Below are positions 18,653-27,754 of a stretch of DNA of 64,000 nucleotides, in pieces (positions within the stretch are counted from its first letter, which is position 1; each line of letters starts with the position of its first letter). Both the position numbers and the translations under genes were made by a program. The notes beneath the pieces are model-generated. The model made no database searches, had not been told where the DNA came from, and worked only from the letters and a program-made list of their open reading frames with translations. Source of the DNA: VYFG01 sp965248685 (GTDB lineage Bacteria > Pseudomonadota > Gammaproteobacteria > Arenicellales > Poriferihabitantaceae); NCBI GenBank assembly GCA_965248685.1, contig CBDFKC010000003.1:248001-312000 (forward strand), in the 5' to 3' direction.

Positions 18653-19828
18653 CTAATGGTTAATTTCAAAAAATTGTCGTGGGAAATCAGTGAGTAACTC
18701 GCAGCCTGTTTCTGTCACCCTAACGCTGTCGCTGAAACACATACCAAAGGTGTCGAGAAACAAAGTGGGGATTACATGAAAGGTCATATTGGGTTGGATA
18801 ATCAGCGGATCTTCCGGGCGAATGGCGTAGATATGACCTTCCGACCAATTCGGCGGAAAGCCGATTCCGATGCCATAGGCCGATCGATGTTTAAAATATT
18901 TCCCTAATCCAATTTTCTCTACCACCTGGCGACAGGCATGATCCACCTCACCCGAAGTTAATCCTGGCTTGATATTATCGACCGCCGCTTCAAGCACACC
19001 CTGCAAGGCCGCCGCGGCATTATTTTGTTCTTTGGTCGGTTTACCCACGACCACAGGACGTGAAAGCATTGCGTGATAACGATCGATACACCCGGCTGCT
19101 TCCAGCAAAACGATGTCTCCCACACGGATTTCCCGTCGGCGCCACATTGCGAAGCAAAGTGATGTGGTTTCTCCGGCCACCACTAATGGTGGATGTCCGA
19201 GATACTCGCTACCCGCCGCAATATTGGCTTCAAACATCGCAGCGGCGACATCGTTTTCGGTTGTTCCGGGAGCAACCATATCGATTGCGGCCTGCAACCC
19301 AGCCTCGGCGCATCGAGCCGCATGTCGCATTCGTTTAATTTCTTCGGCGCTTTTAATCATCCGATGGGGCTCCATCAGACCTTCACACGCCATTAGCTTT
19401 GCCTCCAGGTGTGGCTCCAGGCGAAGATAGTCGGCTACCGAAAAGTTGGGTGATATCGATTCAAATCCGAGTGTTTCATCCTTACCGATATGATCATTCA
19501 GATAGTCACCTAATACTTCAACCGGATCAGCCGTATCAACAATGGACTCGAAGCCACCAATGGTGGAGTGGGCCATTGCCAGATCACGATTCACCACACG
19601 CCCAATAATGACAGGTGCTTGATCAGGGCAAACAAGCAGGCAATGAAAAGTGAAATATCCAATGGTTTGATATCCCGTCAGCCAAAATACGTTTTCCGGA
19701 TTGAAAAGTAATAGACCCGCCAAATCTCGCGAAACGATTTCATCTTGGATCAACTTTAATCGCTGTTTGTACACCGATTCAGAGAACGGCAAGACATTGT
19801 AATGATTACTATCTGGAGGATTTTTCAT
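18653..19828 (-). CDS. M24-family 'pita-bread' hydrolase lacking metal ligands (creatinase/ectoine-hydrolase-like)
   Basis: A 391-residue protein with a creatinase N-terminal domain (about 20-150) and an M24 catalytic domain. In metal-dependent aminopeptidase P and prolidase, the first two ligands are aspartates in a DxG...D pattern. Here these positions read LLEAAG (Glu243) and YHAMLSR (Met254). The later stretch YGIGIGFPPNWSEG replaces the usual HGIG. This pattern matches metal-free members such as creatinase and ectoine hydrolase, which cleave C-N bonds in small nitrogenous solutes. I therefore prefer an amidohydrolase of an osmolyte-like compound over a peptidase. The divergent neighbour is a TauD-type oxygenase. 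Confidence 0.78.
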   Translation of the reverse strand: MKNPPDSNHYNVLPFSESVYKQRLKLIQDEIVSRDLAGLLLFNPENVFWLTGYQTIGYFTFHCLLVCPDQAPVIIGRVVNRDLAMAHSTIGGFESIVDTADPVEVLGDYLNDHIGKDETLGFESISPNFSVADYLRLEPHLEAKLMACEGLMEPHRMIKSAEEIKRMRHAARCAEAGLQAAIDMVAPGTTENDVAAAMFEANIAAGSEYLGHPPLVVAGETTSLCFAMWRRREIRVGDIVLLEAAGCIDRYHAMLSRPVVVGKPTKEQNNAAAALQGVLEAAVDNIKPGLTSGEVDHACRQVVEKIGLGKYFKHRSAYGIGIGFPPNWSEGHIYAIRPEDPLIIQPNMTFHVIPTLFLDTFGMCFSDSVRVTETGCELLTDFPRQFFEINH

Positions 19829-19976
19829 AGTTAGAATATGGTATTTTGCATCAGATTTACCTGGAGTATACGCATTTCACTTAACCTAGTAGAGTAGAGT
19901 AAACTAATACCGAAGCATAAATATTCGGAATCACCAGCATTAGTTTTTTGACAACGTAGTAAACCTAGAACCTTCC

Positions 19977-20879
19977 ATGAGCTCAGGTAATATTTCCATA
20001 AAGGTAAAACCCATCGCCGGGGCCATAGGTGCTGAAATTTATGGGGTCGACCTCACCCAGCCACTCAGCAATGGCCTGTTTGGTGCAATCTATGACGCGT
20101 TTCTCAAGCACCTGGTCATCTTTCTTCCCCAGCAAAAAGCGCTGTCGATGGATCATCTGAAGGCGTTTGCAGAAAACTTTGGCGCTCTAGACTCAGAGCC
20201 ATTTGTTTTTCCGTTCAAGATACCTTTTACCGATGGCTATCCTGAAGTATACGAAAACATCAAGGAGGCAAGTAATGAGGGAATTAATATCGGTGGCTAT
20301 TGGCATGCGGACGTAACCTATCGTAAAAAACCGCACATGGCTTCGGTGAATTATGCCAAGGATGTCCCCGAGTATGGCGGCGATACCATGTTCGCCAATC
20401 AGTACCTCGCGTTCGAGACCTTGCCTCAGTCAATGAAACAGAAATTATTGTCCATGGAAGCTGTTCACAGCAGCGCTATGCCCCACGGTCAGACCGCCGC
20501 TCGGTTTGCTTCTATCGGAAGAAACCATGCGCCTTCAGATGATGATCGCGCATTCGAAAAATCCGGTCAGGAAATAGCCCAGGTTGACGCCGTTGAAAAT
20601 ATTCACCCTGTGATCCGTACCCACCCGAAAACAGGGCGTAGGCTGCTCTATCTCAACCGTGGATTCACCTCTCATTTTGTCGGCATGACCCCGAATGAGA
20701 GCTTATCGCTGCTCGAAGAATTATGGGCTCACGCCAGCCGCGCAGAATTCACCTGCCGCTATCGCTGGACTCAACACGCCATTGGGGTTTGGGATAATTG
20801 CGCCACGCAGCACTACGCGATCAATGATTATTTTGGAGAGCGTCGGCATATGCAGCGGGTTTCGATTCACGAGGATTAA
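19977..20879 (+). CDS. TauD/TfdA-family Fe(II)/2-oxoglutarate dioxygenase
   Basis: A 300-residue cytoplasmic oxygenase. The iron triad is complete: HAD (His110, Asp112) in GYWHADVTY and His279 in ATQHYAINDY. Arg294 near the C-terminus is the probable 2-oxoglutarate anchor. Family members hydroxylate and thereby cleave taurine, aryloxyacetates, quaternary amines and other small compounds. It is divergent from the M24 gene (148 bases) and its stop lies two bases from the stop of the convergent EamA gene. The substrate cannot be read from sequence. Confidence 0.88.
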   Translation: MSSGNISIKVKPIAGAIGAEIYGVDLTQPLSNGLFGAIYDAFLKHLVIFLPQQKALSMDHLKAFAENFGALDSEPFVFPFKIPFTDGYPEVYENIKEASNEGINIGGYWHADVTYRKKPHMASVNYAKDVPEYGGDTMFANQYLAFETLPQSMKQKLLSMEAVHSSAMPHGQTAARFASIGRNHAPSDDDRAFEKSGQEIAQVDAVENIHPVIRTHPKTGRRLLYLNRGFTSHFVGMTPNESLSLLEELWAHASRAEFTCRYRWTQHAIGVWDNCATQHYAINDYFGERRHMQRVSIHED

Positions 20880-20881
20880 TG

Positions 20882-21808
20882 TTAGTGCTCCACCTCATCC
20901 GGTGCACGTGCGGCGCGAGGCAGCACCTCCGACACGGTTGGTAATGGTTTGTGTCGATAGCGCACAATTACCAGACCACTGAACACGATAAGAATCGCCC
21001 CCATCAGCGCTAACAGGTCGAGCAATTCACCCCAAAATAGATATCCGAACAGCGCCGCGTATAGAATTGACGAATACTTGAAGGTTGATAATACTGTTGC
21101 TTCGACCATCCGAAAGGCTTCAACCATCATGATCTGAGCCAAGGAGAAAGACGCACCAGCCAGCAATAGCTGATAAAGATGCGTCGTACTAAGTTGCTCC
21201 CAGCCCAGCGGCAGCATTGCCAACCCGGCGACAATAGTTAAACCATTGGTATAGGCGACGATGGACAGGGCGGTTTCATTAGTTGCAATCTTTCGCGTCA
21301 ACATATCGCGCAGCCCGACAACAAATGCAACCATCAGGGGTAATACCACCACCCAGTTAAACGAACCGCTACCCGGTTTGATCACGAAACATGCACCGGC
21401 GAATCCGATCAGTACAGCAGCCCATTGTTGCCAGTTGACCCGTTCACCCAGCAATGTGGGCGCCAACGCAACTACCCAGATAGGGCTGGTGTACGCTAGT
21501 ATAATTGCATCAGCCAGCGGCATATGGGGCAGGCAAAGTGGAAACAAAATGAGATTAAAAACCAGCAAGCCACTACACAACAGGACGTTTCTATGGCACT
21601 TCGCACGCAATCGGGTGTAACCACCGACTCTCGGTGCCAGCAACAGAACAACGGTCATTGCACACAAAGCCCGTAAAAAAATAACTTGTCCGAGGGGTAG
21701 CGAATTGATGAGTGATTTCATCAACGCATCGTTGGCTGTTAACAACCCACAGCCGATTAACATCAGCAGCACGCCGCGAGTAACGTTATTATCAGTTGAT
21801 GCAATCAC
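20882..21808 (-). CDS. EamA-family (DMT superfamily) transporter
   Basis: A 308-residue inner-membrane protein with about ten hydrophobic helices in two EamA repeats (for example LADAIILAYTSPIWVVALAP in the first half). Most relatives export amino acids or metabolites by secondary transport. The start appears to be GTG at 21806-21808. The C-terminus is hydrophilic and should be cytoplasmic. The stop codon nearly abuts that of the TauD-type gene. The substrate is unknown. Confidence 0.85.
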   Translation of the reverse strand: MIASTDNNVTRGVLLMLIGCGLLTANDALMKSLINSLPLGQVIFLRALCAMTVVLLLAPRVGGYTRLRAKCHRNVLLCSGLLVFNLILFPLCLPHMPLADAIILAYTSPIWVVALAPTLLGERVNWQQWAAVLIGFAGACFVIKPGSGSFNWVVVLPLMVAFVVGLRDMLTRKIATNETALSIVAYTNGLTIVAGLAMLPLGWEQLSTTHLYQLLLAGASFSLAQIMMVEAFRMVEATVLSTFKYSSILYAALFGYLFWGELLDLLALMGAILIVFSGLVIVRYRHKPLPTVSEVLPRAARAPDEVEH

Positions 21809-22105
21809 GCTGGAAGTTTATGGCGCTGAATCAACTGTATTCAACCAACCATCTCTACCAACAGACGGATTCTAGAGTCCATGTGAATCAGGGAAGAAGG
21901 CAGAATGCGCCATACTACGATTGTAGTTTATTCAGTGTATTGTTTTCGAGTCAGAGTGCCGCTGGTAAAATTTTCATCTTCGGGTTCCATTTTTTGGCCT
22001 GGTAATTTGGCCCTATTGTCTTTGTGTTAAGGGATCTCGTGGCAAACTGAGACTCAGCGCAAACCAGCAGTGAGATATAAATCCATACCCGTTATATAGC
22101 TCAAT

Positions 22106-23431
22106 CTACCTCGGATAGATCCTCCATCCATTTCCTCCAATTTCATGGACATTCATCATTGCTATTTCGGAATATTCAACCAACGAATTCCCGCGTTTAT
22201 TTTTTTCGCCTGTTTTCGAAACCGCGAAACCAATGCTTAACGTCAAATATACTTGTTTTCCATCCAACGAAACTGGTTCTAAAAATGCGTCTTGCAACTG
22301 ACTTGCAAGATTTTCCAATTGTGAAATGCTGTTACATTGGTCAATTAGAACTTTAATATCCTGAGTCAAATTATGATAGACACTATCCGTCGAACTAAAT
22401 ACGTTTTTGACTCTTTCAATAATTTCGACGGTACTTGATTCAAAATTATGTATTTTAAGTTGTTCACAGTAACGGGCATAGTTATCAATATGAATAGAGC
22501 CCATTGCATAATCCAAATTATTTGCAATCCGGAATCTTCGCTCACGGCAAGCGACCCTGTCATTAAATAATACTTCGGTAAGGGTATCTGTCAGATCATT
22601 GTACAGATGCGTTGTATCCGAGGTAAATAAATTGCCTTTTAGCTGAGAAAAATCAGTAATAAATCCCTCCAGGCCAATCAGATCACCACTTACGGAGTAG
22701 ACTCCTTTGCCTCTTTCCCAAACGAGTTTTATGCTTCCATCCGCGCACCGAATTCGATAGCTTTTTGCAAAACCACTATGCTCCCTTAGGGCTCGTTGAA
22801 CGGCGTTCCACACCTTATCCCGGTCTTCTTCGACTATCATACTGGCAAACGATAGTTTCTTATTGTTTATCACATCCTTGGGTTTGTAACCGGTTAGTGC
22901 ACGACTACCTTCATTAATATATTCCATGGTCCAGTCCGGATCGTTCCTACATCGATATACCATACCTGGTAGATCATTCAACATTCCGCTAGTTGTTCTA
23001 TGTTGCGCCAATAATGATTCTTCTCGACCCACCTCCGTGCTTATATCAGAAAGAATTCCAACGATACCAGCACCGACTTCATCGACACTTGTTGGAAATG
23101 CTGTGAATTGCACCCAAATTAATTTATCGGATGCAGTAACCAATCGAAAAGTTAAACTAATTTCTGATTTCTGACTTCTGCCAGAGAACAGTTCTTTAAG
23201 TAATTCGACATCCTCCCCATGGACAAAACGCTGAAATGGCAGATCAGTACAATCCAGAATAGTCGAACCGGTCATTGATTCCCAATTCCCACTTAAGTAA
23301 GTGATCTTACCAATTAGATCTGTCTGGATGGCCACACATGGCAAATGATCGATCAATCTTAAGGGATCGATCAATGGCTTAATTTTCGAATTATCGTTAG
23401 TGGCCGTAGCCAGATCAGTAATACTTAGCAT
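22106..23431 (-). CDS. PAS-domain protein with degenerate GGDEF-like domain
   Basis: A 441-residue soluble signalling protein. Two PAS domains are visible: about 25-130 (LIGKITYLSGNWESMTG) and 150-270 (DWTMEYINEGSRALTGYKPKDV). The C-terminal 165 residues follow a GGDEF fold (RRFRIANNLDYAMGSIHIDN at the start, LTLSIGFAVS near the end), but the active-site signature is replaced by VYHNLTQDIKV. It is therefore unlikely to make cyclic di-GMP. It lies 15 bases after the NarL-type regulator gene on the same strand, so it probably acts with that two-component system as an accessory sensor. No membrane segment is seen. Confidence 0.72.
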   Translation of the reverse strand: MLSITDLATATNDNSKIKPLIDPLRLIDHLPCVAIQTDLIGKITYLSGNWESMTGSTILDCTDLPFQRFVHGEDVELLKELFSGRSQKSEISLTFRLVTASDKLIWVQFTAFPTSVDEVGAGIVGILSDISTEVGREESLLAQHRTTSGMLNDLPGMVYRCRNDPDWTMEYINEGSRALTGYKPKDVINNKKLSFASMIVEEDRDKVWNAVQRALREHSGFAKSYRIRCADGSIKLVWERGKGVYSVSGDLIGLEGFITDFSQLKGNLFTSDTTHLYNDLTDTLTEVLFNDRVACRERRFRIANNLDYAMGSIHIDNYARYCEQLKIHNFESSTVEIIERVKNVFSSTDSVYHNLTQDIKVLIDQCNSISQLENLASQLQDAFLEPVSLDGKQVYLTLSIGFAVSKTGEKNKRGNSLVEYSEIAMMNVHEIGGNGWRIYPR

Positions 23432-23446
23432 AATCAGTGTCGTGTA

Positions 23447-24094
23447 TTAAGTCGTGCCCCCTGTTAGATCATTATTTATCGCCCAAACAGCAGCTTCAAG
23501 TCTGGAGCTCACCTTAATCTTACGTAAAATGTGCTTAATATGTACCTTTACCGTACCATCACTGATACCAAGACGCTTAGCGATCAATTTATTATTGAGT
23601 CCATTCACTAATAGCGCCAGAATTTCCAATTCACGTTCTGTTAGTGTCACATCTTCCCTGACGTGATCATCCTGTTTCATTAGATTTGCCAGTGTGGTGG
23701 TTACGGTGTCATCCAGTACTATTTGACCCTCTGCAACCTGGCTTAATTTGACCAGAATTTGCTCCGGTTCCATATCCTTGAGCAGATAACCATCTGCTCC
23801 TAATCGAATTGCCTTTGCAATGTCAGAAGCTTGATTGGACACGGTTAATATTACTACTACGGTGTCTGGATGTTTGTTTTTCAATTGTGTCAGCACATCC
23901 AAACCGGACATTTCCTTCATATTGAGATCAAGTAAAACAATATCTGGATTGAGAGAGTTAACCAGTGCCATTCCAGAATTTCCTTCAGCAGCTTCACCGA
24001 TGCATTCATAGCGGTCATCCATTTCGAGAAGCTGTTTTGCGCCCTGTCTAAACAGTGGGTGGTCATCCACAATTAGAACAGTAGACCTGTTCAC
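23447..24094 (-). CDS. NarL-type (LuxR family) response regulator
   Basis: A 215-residue regulator. The receiver domain has acidic residues Asp10/Asp11, phospho-acceptor Asp56 in VLLDLN, Thr85 and Lys107. The LuxR-type helix-turn-helix is at about 150-205 (LTERELEILALLVNGLNNK; DGTVKVHIKHILRKIKV). The stretch GADGYLLKDMEPEQ and the C-terminal SSRLEAAVW closely resemble E. coli NarL, as I recall it. The start is GTG, overlapping the kinase stop by 4 bases (GTGA), so the pair is coupled. Possible targets are the adjacent ABC importer and, more speculatively, the nap operon. Confidence 0.88.
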   Translation of the reverse strand: MNRSTVLIVDDHPLFRQGAKQLLEMDDRYECIGEAAEGNSGMALVNSLNPDIVLLDLNMKEMSGLDVLTQLKNKHPDTVVVILTVSNQASDIAKAIRLGADGYLLKDMEPEQILVKLSQVAEGQIVLDDTVTTTLANLMKQDDHVREDVTLTERELEILALLVNGLNNKLIAKRLGISDGTVKVHIKHILRKIKVSSRLEAAVWAINNDLTGGTT

Positions 24095-25242
24095 TGAACA
24101 ATCTTTGGCTGAAACGAAAATATAATTTGAGTTCCATTCTTTGGTCTCCCATTTACTTCCAACTCTCCGCCAAGATTCAGTGCACGCTCTTGCATAATTA
24201 TTACGCCATGATGGCGTTGTCGTTTGTTTTCTATATCAATACCAACACCATTGTCATCAATATTGACTATGAGCTTTCCTTGCCGATACTTTAAGGAAAT
24301 AGAAGCCTGAGTCGCCCTGGAATGTCTGACGATATTGTACAAAGCTTCTCTAATTATCTGGAGAACTTGCATTTCTTCATCTACAGATAGAATATTTGAA
24401 GGGCAGGTGTCATTTAAATGAAATGCAATATTACTACTGCTAAATTCGTCAATTGAATCCTTTACAGCTAGTTGAAATGACTTTCCGTGCATCGTTAATC
24501 TAAACGTTGTCATTAACTCTCTTAGTTGACGATATGCACTATTCAAACTTTCACGTAGTCCAATTAGAATTTCTTTGCTTTGTGACTTATTCTGGTTGTC
24601 AATTGAGGTTGTCTCATTCATCGAAGATTCTAGTCGCGCCACCTGGATCTTTAAATAAGTAAGGGACTGCGCCAAAGAATCATGCAACTCTCTTGATATC
24701 GCTGCGCGCTCTTCATACAAGTCGTGTCGTCTTTGTGTCTTCGCCAGAATTACGTTGTTGACTATCGTGGCAAGAATGGGGGATATATGCAGAAGCGACT
24801 CTATCACTTCATCGGATTCAGATGCACCCGGTTTTACGCAAAGACCACCAATCAAAATATTGCTGGATATAAATGGTATTACCAGTATTTTTGGGTGATC
24901 ACTGATGGAATATATTGCTTGTTTTTTCTTCGACTTTTCAATTAATTTGAATTGACCAAATTCAATCTTAATCGGATTGGCATGAAATTGACGATTGGCA
25001 GCTAGCAAAGACGTACTCGACATAGCCAAATTGTATTCAATGATCGCACACGAATCGATCTCAATCAGATCAGACAGCGATTCAATGAAATCTGAAAGGG
25101 TTTGATCTGGCGTAATACTGTGCACTAACTCCAGCAGACACCCCTGAATTACCTCGTTAATACCTCTAAAGTTAGGAATTGACTGGATTCCAGGAGCACT
25201 CAAATAGGATAAATTTGATGTTTGTCTGCTGCTAGAAACCAA
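24091..25242 (-). CDS. Soluble NarX-type histidine kinase (GAF-HisKA_3-HATPase)
   Basis: A 383-residue kinase without membrane segments. Residues about 35-170 look like a GAF domain. The dimerisation and phospho-acceptor helix of the HisKA_3 class reads ISRELHDSLAQSLTYLK, with the histidine near 187. The ATPase has an N-box (REALYNIVRHS), a G1 box (DDNGVG) and GVIIMQERALNLGG. It is coupled to the response regulator and lies 61 bases after the ABC ATPase gene. Lacking a periplasmic sensor, it should respond to an internal signal such as the imported solute or redox state. The start seems to be TTG, and is uncertain. Confidence 0.85.
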   Translation of the reverse strand: MVSSSRQTSNLSYLSAPGIQSIPNFRGINEVIQGCLLELVHSITPDQTLSDFIESLSDLIEIDSCAIIEYNLAMSSTSLLAANRQFHANPIKIEFGQFKLIEKSKKKQAIYSISDHPKILVIPFISSNILIGGLCVKPGASESDEVIESLLHISPILATIVNNVILAKTQRRHDLYEERAAISRELHDSLAQSLTYLKIQVARLESSMNETTSIDNQNKSQSKEILIGLRESLNSAYRQLRELMTTFRLTMHGKSFQLAVKDSIDEFSSSNIAFHLNDTCPSNILSVDEEMQVLQIIREALYNIVRHSRATQASISLKYRQGKLIVNIDDNGVGIDIENKRQRHHGVIIMQERALNLGGELEVNGRPKNGTQIIFSFQPKIVQ

Positions 25243-25303
25243 GGTTAGGATAGTTCGATATTCGTTAAGCGTATTGTATGGCGTGTGGTTGGCTTAGCAC
25301 AGC

Positions 25304-26011
25304 CTAAATCCCCAAATAGGCCTTTTTCACGTGTTCATTATTCGCAAGATTGATTGCCTGGTCTTCTAAAGTAACCCTGCCTGTTTCAAGAACGTAGCCA
25401 CGATTGGCCAACTTAAGCGCGAGATCGGCATTTTGTTCTACCAAAACAATGGTGACGCCAGATTTATTTATGTTCACCAGGGTTTGACCAATATCTTGCA
25501 CTATTATCGGCGCAAGACCCAAGGATGGTTCATCAAGCAGTAGAACCTGAGGGCGAGACATCAGAGCTCTCGCGATGGATACCATTTGCTGCTCTCCTCC
25601 GCTCAAGGTACGTGCTTGTTGGTTCCGCCGTTCCCTCAATCTGGGAAACAAATCAAAATACTTTTCGAGATCATTCTCAATTTCTTGATTATCACCACGG
25701 GTAAACGCGCCAAGCCTTAAATTTTCAACCACCGACAGATCTTTAAAAATTCTTCTACCTTCGGGCACATGGGCGATCCCCATTTTTAAAATTTTGTCCG
25801 CTTGAGAGGAGTCAATTCGTTTTCCATTCACCGTAATGGTTCCAGAGCTGGGCTTAACCAATCCTGATATGGTCCTGAGTACGGTACTTTTCCCCGCCCC
25901 GTTCGAACCAATGAGCGTTACAAAATCTCCTGTTTTTACTTCAATGCAAATGCCTTTCAACGCAGCAACATTGTTGAAGTTGACCTTTAAGTTTTCTATT
26001 TCTATATTCAA
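25304..26011 (-). CDS. Branched-chain-amino-acid-type ABC ATPase (LivF type)
   Basis: A 235-residue ATPase with Walker A GSNGAGKST, the LivF-type segment HVPEGRRIFKDLSVVENLRLG, signature LSGGEQQMVSIARAL and Walker B LLLDEPSLGLAP. It is the last ABC component of a binding protein-HMGF operon, one base after the LivG-type gene, with an apparent TTG start. The import ligand may be an amino acid, urea, amide or similar solute. Confidence 0.92.
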   Translation of the reverse strand: MNIEIENLKVNFNNVAALKGICIEVKTGDFVTLIGSNGAGKSTVLRTISGLVKPSSGTITVNGKRIDSSQADKILKMGIAHVPEGRRIFKDLSVVENLRLGAFTRGDNQEIENDLEKYFDLFPRLRERRNQQARTLSGGEQQMVSIARALMSRPQVLLLDEPSLGLAPIIVQDIGQTLVNINKSGVTIVLVEQNADLALKLANRGYVLETGRVTLEDQAINLANNEHVKKAYLGI

Positions 26012-26012
26012 T

Positions 26013-26768
26013 TTAGGCCGCGTCTCCTAAATACGCGTTGATCACTTTGTCATTATTACGAACGCTTTCCGGGGATCCTTCAGCAAGCAATGCGCCAAAA
26101 TTGAGAACTGTGAGGTAGTTGCATAGCCCCATCACCGCCTTCATGTCATGCTCAACCAAGACTATGGTGACTCCTGTGTCCCTCACTTTCTCAGTTAGTG
26201 TCATCATATTCCGCGTTTCTTCTGGGTTCATACCTGCAAAGGGTTCGTCCATCAGCAAGACTGAAGGATCCGAATTAAGGGCAATAGCAATAGCGAGAGC
26301 GCGTTGTGAACCTAAAGGAAGTTCCGATGCGAGCTGATCAACGCGCTCGGACATGCCCATAAAAGCGAGGGTTTTCCGGGTTTTTTCCCTTGCGGTTTTT
26401 TGGGTTTGCTTATCGAGTCCTAAAACCGCAGAAAATATATTGGTTTTTGCAGTTTTATGCGCACCGATTAATGCGTTCTCCATAACGGTTAACTCTTGAA
26501 ATAGCGTGGTTTCCTGGAATGTACGCACGACACCCAATTGGGCAATGTCATGGGGACTGCGACCTACGATACTGTTCCCTTGAAAACGTATATCACCACT
26601 TGACGGAGCGTAGAAACCAGCGATGTTTTTAAACATTGTACTTTTACCCGCTCCATTTGGCCCTATGAGCCCATGTATGCTTCCAGCATCAACCGAAAAT
26701 GTGACGTCGTCCAGTGCGGTCAATCCGCCGAACACCTTGGACACATTTTCTATTTCCAATATCGGCAT
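26013..26768 (-). CDS. Branched-chain-amino-acid-type ABC ATPase (LivG type)
   Basis: A 251-residue ATPase with Walker A GPNGAGKST, the LivG hallmark VRTFQETTLFQELTVMENAL, signature PLGSQRALAIAIAL and Walker B VLLMDEPFAGMNP. The signature departs from the usual LSGGQ, having LGSQ where GGQ is expected; a similar shift is common in LivG-type proteins. Its ATG overlaps the LivM-type stop by one base. Confidence 0.9.
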   Translation of the reverse strand: MPILEIENVSKVFGGLTALDDVTFSVDAGSIHGLIGPNGAGKSTMFKNIAGFYAPSSGDIRFQGNSIVGRSPHDIAQLGVVRTFQETTLFQELTVMENALIGAHKTAKTNIFSAVLGLDKQTQKTAREKTRKTLAFMGMSERVDQLASELPLGSQRALAIAIALNSDPSVLLMDEPFAGMNPEETRNMMTLTEKVRDTGVTIVLVEHDMKAVMGLCNYLTVLNFGALLAEGSPESVRNNDKVINAYLGDAA

Positions 26769-27754
26769 TAGCCCACAGTATCCTTTGTTACGCGATCTTT
26801 TTTGTTTGCAATTTCCCGGAATCGAGTTGGAATACTTTCCAAGCCACTCGGCAAGTAGAGAATGGCAACTATCAGGATCAAACCGTAGATAGCCGGTCGA
26901 AGTTCGTTAAATGTTCGAAACGACTCGTCAAGAATCGAAAGAACAACAGCACCAATAATCGCGCCGTAGAACGTGCTGTATCCACCGACAATAACCCAAA
27001 TCAGAATAAACACCATAAAACCAATGCTGAACTGATTTGGCGTTACTGTACCCAGATAGTGAACCTTCAGAGATCCGGCGATTCCTACAAATGCTGAGCC
27101 CACCACAAAGGCCAGTGACCGGTATTTCCAGGTATTTACGCCAACTGATTCAGCGAGTGGCGCTTTCCAATGCACCGCACGCAACGTCAAACCCACCCGG
27201 GATTGTTCAATCCGATACAATAAATACAAGCATACGGTGACTATTAGTAGTGTGAGATAGAAATACGGGATGGGCTCCAGAAAATCGATATCGCCGAGTT
27301 CGGGCGATGGAATAGCATTAATCCCACCTGTACCGCCAAATGGTTTGATAAAGTGTATCCAACACAGGCGAATTGCTTCTCCAGCAGCGAACGAACCGAT
27401 TAAAAAATAGAACTGTGTCATGCGAAACAGCGGAAAACATAACAACGCTGCCACCGCCGCCGCGACACCGCCCGACAAAGGTAGTGCCAGCCAGAACGAG
27501 AAGTCGGCTTGCTTGGTTAATAGTGCACTTGTGTAAGCGCCGACACCCATCATCACTGCGTGGATAAGCGACCACTCTCCGGTGAGTGTCACTAACCTGT
27601 AACTCACAACAACCAATACGTTAATAGTGAGAAAGATTAGAAAGTCCTGATGATGGAACTTTAAATAGTGCGGCAATACGCACAGCGCAATCAGGATCAC
27701 GGCGATCCCGATGGTCCTGTACACAGTGGTTTTTAATACTCCTTCCATGACCAT
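26768..27754 (-). CDS. Branched-chain-amino-acid-type ABC permease (LivM type)
   Basis: A 328-residue membrane protein with about nine hydrophobic helices. The hallmark LTGEWSLIHAVMMGVGAYTS corresponds to the usual LxGQxSLGHAAFMGIGAY of LivM, and AVHWKAPLAESVGVNTWKYR is the ATPase-coupling loop. It forms the channel with the LivH-type subunit. The genes overlap as TAATG on both sides. Confidence 0.9.
   Translation of the reverse strand: MVMEGVLKTTVYRTIGIAVILIALCVLPHYLKFHHQDFLIFLTINVLVVVSYRLVTLTGEWSLIHAVMMGVGAYTSALLTKQADFSFWLALPLSGGVAAAVAALLCFPLFRMTQFYFLIGSFAAGEAIRLCWIHFIKPFGGTGGINAIPSPELGDIDFLEPIPYFYLTLLIVTVCLYLLYRIEQSRVGLTLRAVHWKAPLAESVGVNTWKYRSLAFVVGSAFVGIAGSLKVHYLGTVTPNQFSIGFMVFILIWVIVGGYSTFYGAIIGAVVLSILDESFRTFNELRPAIYGLILIVAILYLPSGLESIPTRFREIANKKDRVTKDTVG

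Noticed and set aside
19977..20879. Apparent loss of the distal iron-binding histidine near the C-terminus of the TauD-type protein (RRHMQR in place of RRxMHR)
   Set aside because: Counting along E. coli TauD places the iron ligand in the TQHYA segment, which is intact here (His279). The changed residue is not a ligand.
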